Below, one piece after another: positions 50,101-62,100 of a DNA stretch of 64,000 nt (positions are counted from its first letter, which is position 1; the number at the start of each line of letters is the position of its first letter). A program made the position numbers and the translations under genes. Source of the stretch: Nymphalis io (Eukaryota; Arthropoda; Insecta; Lepidoptera; Nymphalidae); assembly GCF_905147045.1 (NCBI RefSeq), contig NC_065904.1, positions 4,092,001 through 4,156,000 of the forward strand, given 5' to 3'. The notes under the pieces are model-generated. The model saw nothing but the letters and a program-made list of their open reading frames with translations, did not search any database and was not told the origin of the DNA.

Positions 50101-53100
50101 TTTTAAAGTTACTTATTTATAAGATTTTATTACGTATTTTCATCTCGTATTATCTTTTGGAACAATAGTGAAAAATAGTGAGATATATTGAAGTAATATT
50201 TACTTAAATTGTTCAATATTATACGACTAATTAGTAATGTCGGTTGTTTTCTTTCGTTTGTAGTAGGAACCAGATATGCCATATACCCATCGGTATAGAA
50301 CCAGCTCTTCAGAATACTTCTGTCTAAAACTTTTGCACTGCAGTTTTCGTATAAAAACAGAGCATGCTAGTGTAAAGTACATAACTTATTTGTAACTGGT
50401 GAAAGTTAATTTGATGGTAGAGCTTTGTGCTAGCATCTGGTACAACTACGTACCAGCCACTCGTCAAATATTCTATCGCCAGACCGCAATACTTAGTTGC
50501 TCTGTTTCAGTTCGAAGGGTGAGCGACTTTATGTAATTGCAGGCACAAGGGACATAACCTCTTAGTTCCAAAGATTGGTGCCGTATTTTCAATGTAACGG
50601 ATAGTTGTTGTTTATGGGATGTGGTTACACTCAGGCGGTATATTAGAGAGTGCCTAATTTAAAAAAGAAAATTAAAACAAGTATAGGAGAAATGTTTGCT
50701 TGGTATTTGTAGATATTAGGAACATCTATTTTCGATCATAGCCACATCCAATCTGATATTCTATCCACATAAACCATTTTTTTACTGGCAAATAATAACT
50801 ATCATCGCTCCTTATTTCGATATTAAAACTATACTTGTTCCCGTCTTTTTGTCTTTAACATTTGACACGTTGATATATTCCAGTCTTGACCCAGAAACTA
50901 GATATAATATGGGTAAGAATATTTTTAGGCGGCAATCTTTAATAGTCAAATGAAAAACCTTGAAAATAAAATAAATGTTTTAAAACATTATCTGGCAAAC
51001 TTAGTAATATATAGGTAATTAGTTTTCGCCCGCAGTTTTGCCCGCGTGTTACGATAATAATGTCGGGTATTTGATAAAAAATTAGTTTGTTCTTCCTTGA
51101 CGTCCAAGCTTGTTTCATATAAAATGTCATCAAAATCAGTTCAGTCGTATATACATGAAGGCGTGATAGACAGGCAGAGTTACTATCGTATTTTATTATT
51201 ATTATTATTATTTGGATAACCAACAAAAGAAAACATTATTACATTCATTTCATTATCAAACTATTAACAATAACTTAAATGTCCTTTTAATTATAGGCTA
51301 TCACATCATGCAAAATATAATAATTGTAGTATATCAAGATTTAAATTAAAAAACAATAATAATAAATTCAATAAAACATTACATAATAATCAATAACATT
51401 GACATAACTAATAACATTATTACAGAAAATACAATTTAACATTTCAATATAACACAAAGTTTTAAAATATCACAAAATTAAATTTAAAAAAAATATTTTA
51501 TTTTATTATAGTTATTTAAAAAAAAAATGCATTATGTGTTTATTATATTCGAATAGCAGTATTAAATATGATCGAAAATGTCTATATTGTAGAATACTTT
51601 CGTTAAATTACATATTATAAAAAAAAAAAAAGAAATTAATTATGTTATTTTGTTATTAATTTTCACTTTAACTAATGTAAATTATCTGTATGTTATTAAC
51701 AAATGCATTTAATGATATATCACACTTTACTGTACTACTATTGTCGTAATTATATTGGTTATTTTGTGAATATGCCAATGGATACTTTTTGGATGGGATT
51801 AGGTTTTGAAAAAATAAGTACAAACAAATTTATTATAATTGTAATCACTTCCGAACGGGAAGTTACCACAATTTTTTTTTTGTTTTTGTTTACAAACTTT
51901 AAATAGACTGTACACATATATACCTTTGTCAAATGACAAATTTATCTTTGTCATTTTATTCAAAGTAAAATGTTTATTTGAAACTTATCCGCACCACAGA
52001 TAATAAACGAGCTGGTAAATCTGTAATCATAATGACTTAATTAACGCTATTCAAATAATATAAACAAATGACTAATTATTGTTATGGAAATGTTCGTGTT
52101 AGTACATACGTATGTAATTATGATATATATTACACTGGTGGTAGGGCTTTGTGCAAGCTCGTCTGGGTAGGTAACACCCACTCATCAGATATTCTACTGC
52201 AAAAAAGCAGTACTTGGTATTGTTGTGTTCCGGTTTGAAGGGTGAGTGAGCCAGTGTAATTACAGGCACGAGGGACATAAAATCTTAAGTCCCAAGGTTG
52301 GTGGCGCATTGGCTATGTAAGCGAAGGTTAACATTTCTTACAATGCCAATGTCTATGGGCGTTGGTCACCACCTACCATCAGGTGACTCATATGCTCGTC
52401 CACCTTCCTATTCTATAAAAAAAATTAAACATTATATTGACATTTTTAACAAGTGTAATGTATTTGAAATTAATTAAGGTTCATTGTTCAAATTTAATTT
52501 TCATAACGGAATAGAAATATTTACTTCATTACTGGCAACTTGATTCTTGAAAAGTATTTTAATTATTTATATATGAATAAATCGTTTTGCATTATCGTAG
52601 GTCAGGATGTAACATAAGTAATCTTATAAAATATTTATTGTATTACTATTTAAACATAAATTCGAACGGTCCAATGTGAAAAAAATCCGCTCTGCAGATT
52701 TCATGCAAATGACGAATGTTTTTGAATTCAGATAGACAACATATTATAAGGATTATTATAAGGATAACGTTATAGATCATGGAATCCTGAAGAGATTTAA
52801 TATCTATAAGGTGTTATGTAATTTTTGAACAGCAACGTATAGCGTGAATAGGCAACAAGTAAACATCTCGCTATCTCGAGGCAGGTCGGGGGTCAGCGAT
52901 GCCTTGATACTGGGCGCTTCCACGCATTACCCTCGATTCACAAGATTCCCCCTATAATTCTGTTGACCTAATATATTGTCACAGCGTATCGTTGGCGCGC
53001 TTATGAATTTGCTTATCAATATTTTTGTTTGACGAGTAACATCTCGTGACAACGAACTGGTATATAAACACTGTTATCAGTAATTACTTATTTACTAGTG

Positions 53101-56100
53101 AGCCATTTAGGTACTGAGAATAAAAACTACATCGTTCCCGTAAATGAGATAATTTCAAAGTAAAAAACATACTTAACGTGAACTTTATATGGATATTACC
53201 GGTTCAACAACAACAAGTGGGAACAAGGTTATAAACGTAAAAAATATCTTATAATTTAAATAAAATACCTAAGTTAAACTAGTAAGCTCGGTTAAAAAAG
53301 GCAGGTAAGTATATATTATATTGTCAAAATATTGCAAATATAATAACGTGTCAGTTTTAATAAATTTGTATTTAGTATTGTCACTGCATCGCACGGTTTC
53401 AATCGCGTCAACGACACTGCTCCGCCCCGTGCATCGTAGTGAGATGACATAATTATAGTTTATAACGTTTCTCAATAAGCGAGATATCTATTATAAATAT
53501 ATTTATTCAAATGGAACTTGTAGATTAACGAATACAAATAAACAAGAAATAATTCAGTTTTATAAAATATATTAGTACAATATCACTTGGAAATAAGGAT
53601 ACCGAGTAAAGAAATTCTTCGAGTTTGGGAGTTGGCAGTTCTGTTCCTCAGAAAGTATGAAGCCGTTAGTCAAGGGTCTGAACACGCTCAAATATAGTCG
53701 GATTGCCGTTAAATAAATGGAATGAGGGAAAGGAGATTAGAGAGTAAGCTCATGTTTGTTTGCATACGTTTGCGCATTGTAATAGCCTGCGCAGCCTGCC
53801 ACCGGGGCAGATTAGAACACCAATAAGTTGAACGTATTTCACAATTAAAAGACAAACGCCCCAGCTGTTTATTTTATTTTGTTTGGATTCCCAACAATTA
53901 CCAATATATTAAATATAGATTAGATGCATAAAGATTTAAACATTGTATAAATACTCCCAATTACAGGATGAACACAATATACTATAAATAATATTAAAAA
54001 AAGTGTAGCAATGTTTTTTACTATTTTATAATAGTATGTTTTTAAAAAGAGGTTTATTTGGACATGTATACGAATATGATATATGAAATGTGTAGCTACT
54101 TTTAAAAAGGTTAAACATTGTTATTGTTAATAAAAATGGAAGGGGTTATTCTAATTTAAAAAAAAAATACTATATTGCCAGTTCGTCTTGATATACTTTG
54201 CATTCCGTACCAACTTGTATTTTCGTTTAAATTGATATGATTATAACCTTATAATATTATTCAAAAGGGCTTGTAACCTTGTAAGAGCCTACTTGAATAA
54301 ATTATTTTGTATTTCACTATTCCGTTGTCGGTATTTATTTTTTAAGTTTTTAAACTTGAAACATAAAAACTTTGTCTTATCTCAAACTCCTTCCGTATTT
54401 TTCGACAATCTCAGTATACTGCTGTCAGTTTTTGTCTCTGAAAAAATACGGAACTCCCGCATATTTGTTAATCGTTCGTTTCTATTCTATGTATGTATCT
54501 ATACTTGTTAAAATAAATTGAAGATTAGATGAGATATCCGACTGCGCTCGATAACAAAGGGCAATGACGTTCATCCCATAGACTAACTTTATCGTTTTAT
54601 TACAATAGTTCATTGAATAATCGTATTATACTAATTATATGACTACATGCTACAAATTAGTTTATAAAACTCTTTTTATAGACTAGTACTACTTTTTTTA
54701 TAGAATAGGAAGGCGGACGAGCATATGAGCCACCTGATGGTCAGTGGTCACCAACGCCCATAGACATTGGCATTATAAAAAATGTTAAAAATCGCTTACA
54801 TCACCAATGCGCCACCTACCTTAGGGACTAAGATGTTATGTCCCTTGTGCCCTTAATAACACTGGCTCAGTCACCCTTCAAACCGGAACACAACAATACC
54901 AATTACTACTGTTTTGCGGTAGAATATCTGATGAGTGGGTGATACCTACCCAGACGAGCTTGCACAAAGCCCTACCACCATATATAGCCCTACTATACAT
55001 ATTGAACTTTAAGTTTTCGTTTGTATTTTATTTCTACTTATGTGTGTTTACTGAAAACACAAATATCTATCCACAAAAAACTGGATGTAACATTGTCACT
55101 ATTATGTCACCGAGAGTTTGAATTCTCTTTCGAAGTATTATTGTTCAATTAATTAATACGAATTTAAAAATAATTAATTTCATACAATATTTTGTAAATA
55201 CTTTTTTGGCATTCTATTGTATATTCAAGTTAGGTTCGTTAGATTTTTTTTTGTATGGTCTTCAAATTCCTACCAAGCGTAATATTGCATTGGAGCCGTA
55301 TTGAGGTAAAATAACGATTACATATTTACCTTCATTTATAAATCAATATATTATTCTTAAGATATTACATCATTTAAAATATGTATCACATAAATATTAC
55401 TTTAAGGACGCCAAGTCACGTATTCAAATAATTATAGCCCTTAAAACAAAAATAATACATAAAATACGGAAACGTTGAGAGGTCACTGTGTATAATGTAT
55501 TCAATTGGAGGTAATTTAATGGCACTGAATGTTTTTTTTTTTCATTAATGTCTCGTATGTTTTTGTGTCGGCTCAATAATCATATTGGTGAGTATTACTG
55601 TAGCCTGAAAAAAATAAGACGTGAAATGCAAAATATTTGACAATTTTGAGTACGAACTATTGGGGATAAGTCTAACTGCTTAAAAAATTAGTAATTGTCT
55701 ATGGTATCAACTTCATGTCATTTATTAGGATTTGACAGTACGCCAGAAGGTTATGAGTAGGGTTTACCTTTAACGGGTAGTAAAAGGGTCTATATAAAAC
55801 ATTTATATCGTAATACATATACGGTGCACTCCGGTAAAGCTCCCTCCCACTCTCCATGTCGGCATGTTTCTTTCCGTCATCTTCAACTACGTCATATTTC
55901 AGCCAATACAGTGAATATATCTTACAGTGGCAAAGTCAATGGGCGGTGGTCACCACTTACCATCAGGTAACTTGGATGTCTGCTTGCTTATTTAAATGAA
56001 AGCGAAATACAATTCCTATAAGTTATCAATTAAAATGGCCAAGTTATGCAACCGAAGATTGGGTAATCCGGGCAAGCACCAGTGAGTTTTTATGTGTGTT

Positions 56101-59100
56101 TATTATTCATCTCGTGCTCCATAAATATTTGTGTTAAGTGTGTGTGTGTCGGATGAAATTCTGCCACAACCACCAACCTGAATTGGATCAACGTTGTGAA
56201 ACCAGCTGACTTACTATTACTTTACAATTATCAAAAAGAACAATCAGTGTTGTCAAAAATTATGTTCGGCAATTAGTATGAATGTATCTAGAAACTTATC
56301 GACTTCGAATTTATCCTTTGATTAACTTGAGTGTCATTTTTTTAAATTAAATTGGTAGAAATATGTTTACTGAGTGCGATTATATTTTTAAACTTATGAT
56401 TGATGATTACCTACAAATTAAAACTAAAATGTCATATTTTTTACTATTTTATAATAGTATTATCTACATTCTATTTTAAACCAACATTATTTTATTTAAT
56501 ATATACTTATTACAACATACCTAAGTAAAAAATGGCATTATATTTAAATTTTATTAGAATGACGTAGAAAATGCCTAGAAAATGTATACCTACACATATG
56601 AAAAGATTCAATGACGTATTATTAGCCTCAGCCTTGACATCTACGAACAGGTATTGTTTGAGGAAAATGAGTTGATTTTGTAAATACATAACAGAAAAAT
56701 AAAACTGACAATGATCATTCCAAAAAGGTTATATTATTTTGTAAGGAATGTGTATTCAAATCGTTTTTTAATTTTATTGTTTTTCAATAATTGTTTAAAT
56801 TACAACTATCGATATTTGGAATAATAATACCGTAAAAAGTAACAACGGCAAAGAATGACAAATTCATTGTTAATACTGTGATAAGCAATCACTCTTCGAG
56901 TTGAACTGAGATAAGATCTAAGCGTAAAGAAGTTAAATCAATAACGGTGAAAACTAAAACTCTAGAACATAACGCGGGTGGAATAGAGAAAAATGCCTGT
57001 ATTCCATTATATAATATGTATTAATGCGATACATAATATCCATCCGAGAACTTCACTTTGGTCATCGAGTAAGTGGCAAGAACCAATTAGCCTTGCTTAC
57101 ACGAAACTGGGATGACGATACGTGCAAAAGAGTGTAAACAAATCCTGTTTTTGAGTCAGGCCAGACTATGGATGGGTCTATATAAGGTCTCGACTAGAAG
57201 AAAAATACTCTCAGCATTATTAACGTATTGCTTTACTAGATTGCCAGTAATATTATGGGTATATTCCATTTGAATATGGTCAACCTGCATGTACTTACAA
57301 AAAGCCTCCTAAAAAGTTTGTGCTTTTATCGTGAACTAGTCGGAGAATGAATTGCAGTCAATTTATGCATTACATATAATATGTGTTATATATATGGCAT
57401 GCTTATACATTTCCACACTGTAGAAAATGAGTTCCTGGTTGATATTTAAGAACAGCAGCGGTATTCTGTAAGAATTAACTTCACTACCCACTCGTTAAAT
57501 ATTTACAATAGACTTACGGTGGTATACTATTTTGACACGTGTATTCTTGAAATTATATGATTATAACGGTTAAAGTCGCATAAAACTTTCTGACATTTCA
57601 TGACCGTTTTCTGCGGTGTTTTTCGACTTTGTTCTTACTGAATAGAACCCTACAGATTGGGATGCGATTTGCCTCATACATTGGAAAGAATTATCTTTCA
57701 ATTCACTTCGCAATAGTTTTAGAATACCTTTGCAACATTGAAACCGAAGTCGAAATTCTAGAACGGCAAATAAGTTCGCTGGAACTTAAACCATTTGAGC
57801 ATGTTTAGGATAAATCTTGAAGACGATTAAATCAATTCGATTCAGTATCATTGACGATAAAACTCCTCAAAAGTGCTTTGATAGAAGAATGTAATCTTAT
57901 GGCTTAAAGTTTTATTGACGACATAATAAAAACGAACTCTTCGAAATATTTAATCTTCTCTGCGAAGTAATTACATTCCTCACAACTACGGTAACTTAAA
58001 TGGACATCCTGTTTTGTTAATCTCAAGTCAACAATGTTAGTTTTAATCCTATATTCTCAGAAATTGTTCGATAATCGTAATTCATTATAATTATATGCTA
58101 ATTTTATAAAGAGGTTATATTTGTTTGTTTGTATGTAGCTGGAAATGTCTGGAACCTATTCTGAAATGTTGTACGTACAATAAATGGCTGTAAAATTAAA
58201 TTGGATATATGTAGCTATATGTATGTTCGTCTGTTCCTCTTAATATACTTATCACATCATTTTAGATGATCTTATTATATATAATGAGCAATTCTTGTAT
58301 ATATAAATATTTTGTGTATCTCGGAAACGGCTCAAACGATTTGGCTCATAATTTGCATTATAGTTTATCTTATAGGTGTTTTTCCTAAAGCTAAAATTTG
58401 CAAAGATATGATTTTTATAAATAAATACGAAACAAAAAATTAAATGTTCAAATTCAGACGATGCATAATCTATGTATAATAATATCGCGTGTTTTTCGTC
58501 GTGGGATTTTAGTTTTGAGAGTTTATAATTATTTTTCATGTTCGTATAGCAATAATTCTTAATTTCTGATTCTTTTGAGACATATTAAAATAAATTTTAT
58601 TCACGGTTGCAATATACTACTTAACATAGAATCGTCAAACTGATATCTATTCATTAGTTGAATATATGACTATTATTTGAACAAGCAATAATAACAATAA
58701 TTGCATCGAATTCATATGAATTTACCACGTTGCGTATAGCCATTGATAATGACTTGCAAAACTGGATGCATCAAAGCTTTTGCTATTATTCAATGTGTGC
58801 GTGCTCTTCAATTACATATATACTAGGGTTCAAAGTCCATTCGTTAGGTTCAATTTTGCAATACACATTATGAAACATACTTTTTTATTTGACTTTCCGT
58901 GTAAACAATGATTATAATATTATAATAATCTAATTATATATCTATACTAACATTACGAAGACCTCTTCATTGATTTTTTTATTTGCTATACATATTCCTT
59001 TTTTCTTCTTATTTGTCCCGTGTTTGTAAAGCGAACCCTTCGTCAGTGAACACATCATGTTATTTCTAACAACACTTAACCAGCTAAGCTATAACATACA

Positions 59101-62100
59101 GCCCACTCTTTAGGCTATATACTATAACATCAAGCTACGTCAAACACTAAGATTTAACGAACCCGCGTTATTTTGTTAAAATGGTGTCTTAACAAGAAAA
59201 TGTTAAAGAATGTTTCTTCAAAATATGAAAATCATTGAATGAGAAATATTCGCGTGTAGTGACAATTAAATTTTATATATGTATTATTCTTATTATTGAG
59301 GACTTTGTCCGATGACACATAAAAATTATTTGATATTTACTATTGAACTAATAATGATTATTTAGTTTATTACAAGACAACTACATTTTTATAAATAGAA
59401 TGATACTAATACCAGTATCGCTAAATTTGATCTTTTTTAATCATCTATAATAGCGCTACTGCGCTCGTTAATGTAATTAATAGTACTCATTAATACACAT
59501 TTAATAGTACTCGAAAGGTACTCCTTTCGAATACTATTAAATGAATTCCCTTTATTTATATAATGTATGACAATTACGATAACAAATCCTAATGAATAAA
59601 AATGTAAGTTTATCCTCAACGCACTCGTAAATTATTCATAGGATTGCGATTAATCTTTTGGTGTTCTGTTTATACCAGCGTTCCCAAAAAAAGTAATTCT
59701 TTTCTGTATTGTTCAACTATACTGGAAGTTTTCTTTACCGTCTTCTATTATTTATTATGCGTAATCCTTGTTCATTTCATTATAAGCATCTTGAAGCATC
59801 CGTTGAAAATGCTCTTCTGGATAAAATTCTCAATTCTACGTTCTATTCATGAAATTAGTTTGGGAATTACTGTTCAATATTTTAGCTACGTGTAATATGT
59901 AAATATCCATGGAATATTTTACTTCACCAAATATATAACAAATACCCACCTAGGCTGAGCCCTATTAGCAATTAACTGTTCAGTCATTCTAATATTATAA
60001 ATGAGAAATTGAGTTCATTTATTTGTTACGCTTTCATGTCTAAACTATTCAATTGATCATCATAAAATTATGCATACACGTTGTCAGGGGTAAAAAGGAC
60101 ATAAGTAACGACTGCCCGTTCCTACACACGCGGGCAAACCGGCGGTCGAAAATCAAAATAGTATTACTATTTTTATCTATTTAAAAGAGTATTAATATTT
60201 TTATCTAAAAAATATTTTAATTATTTTTATATTTTACGTTAACCAATGAATAAATAATAATAATAAATCGTGAGTAACCTAAATCATTTTGTATAGCAAC
60301 ATAATCATATGTTATTTCTTATCATATCTTTGTCTATGCATCTCAACTATGATTAAGATTGTTTGAAATAAACATAAATTAAGAAAAATGTTTTTGTTTA
60401 AAAATTCATGAATATTCATAATTGCGGTATATAATTATCAAAGCTAGAATAAATAAATGTAATTGTATTTTATGGTTATATCACAATTAGATAAAACATA
60501 TTATGATACCAGTTGTTCTTTTTTTACTAATTTATGATTTTGTTAAGTCCATTTAAAATTTAAATAAAGGGATTTTAATGGAAAAAATGAAAAAGTATTA
60601 TAGTCACATAACACATGTTAAGTATTAAAAATATTGCACTAAAAGTAACAGCTTTTAAATGTCTGTCGGTTTGCTATGCCATGAGCATCTCTATTTTTTA
60701 AAAGAAGATTTGGAACTAATTCAACCATGATACTCTAATGGTCGCCATATACACCACATGCATATACAACACCTTTTTCAACACTGATTTTTATATAAAA
60801 TATGCAAATTTCCTCAATTTTTTCCTACACCCCTGATCACATGATAGCACAGTCAATTTTATCTTTATTATTGAATACTAACTGGTCTATTTAAATTAAA
60901 AAATATTTTAACTTTTTTAAATCAATGTATCTGAAAGTCAATCCGAAAAATAAATTTTTACTTTATATGCTATAAGAATCTTTGTCACCTTAAGTACTGC
61001 TATTAGCAAAGAGCTGCTGCTACACAAAATTGTCTTTGTGTTTAATTTTATCATTACACATACACACACACCAATTAGATGATGTTAAGGTTATTAATGA
61101 TTAATTCTCATCAATCATTAACGAGCTGGTTGGCGTGGTTGGTAGATACTTGCCTTTCACGCCAAAAGTTGTGGGTTCGATTCCCACCCAGAACAGACAT
61201 TTGTGTGCATGAACATGTCTGTTTGTCCTGAGCCTGGGTGTAATTATCTATATAAGTATGTATTTACAAAAGAAAAGTAGTATTTGTTGTATATCAGTTG
61301 TCTGGTTTCCATAGCACAAGCGTTGTACAAGCTTAATTTGGGATCAGATGGCCGTGTGTGAAAAATGTCCCAGGATATTATTATTATTAACGAAAAATTT
61401 ATTAATTTATAATTTGTTATGAATCCTAATTTTATTAAGTAAATGTGGCACTTATTTAGTTTATTATTCATGTAACTACTAAAATTTCTACTTCTTTCCA
61501 TATAATTATATGCTTATGCTAGGAGTCAGAATAATAGCACAATGAAGTAGAATCATATCTGCTATTATATTACTGAATATTATAATGGTATATAATAAAA
61601 TGGTACACAAGGTATATTTGTGAGATTTTCATTTAAATTGCTCCATATCATTTTGCATTTAATGTACTGTGATCAATTGCTAGTTCTAGTTACAGAGATG
61701 CAATTGATACTAATTATTGTGTCCTTAACCATTTCAGCATGCCTCAAAGACTACAATTAATACAATACACACTATAAATATATATAAAACAATGGTCGTC
61801 AAAATTGTAACATTTCAATTATATTATATAATAATGTTTCATGTTTCACTTTTCTTAACGACAAAAATATAACACACTATTTAAAAATCGAAGCAATTTA
61901 ATTCAATGTATTTTGTTTATTACTACTTAAAATTACTGAAATGTTTTAAAGAATAGCTGGAAGAATAATTTATCTTGCAATAATAATAAACCATACTACC
62001 CCACAGCTGGACCAATATATACTATTAAGATTATTTGGAACTTATTCTAAACAAGTACTTCAGTGCAGGTTATCAGATTTATCCAATAATCTTATATACT

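Noticed and set aside
49912..50106. 64-codon open frame
   Set aside because: Lies wholly inside a reverse copy of repeat family B; a near-identical frame occurs in the copy at 54690.
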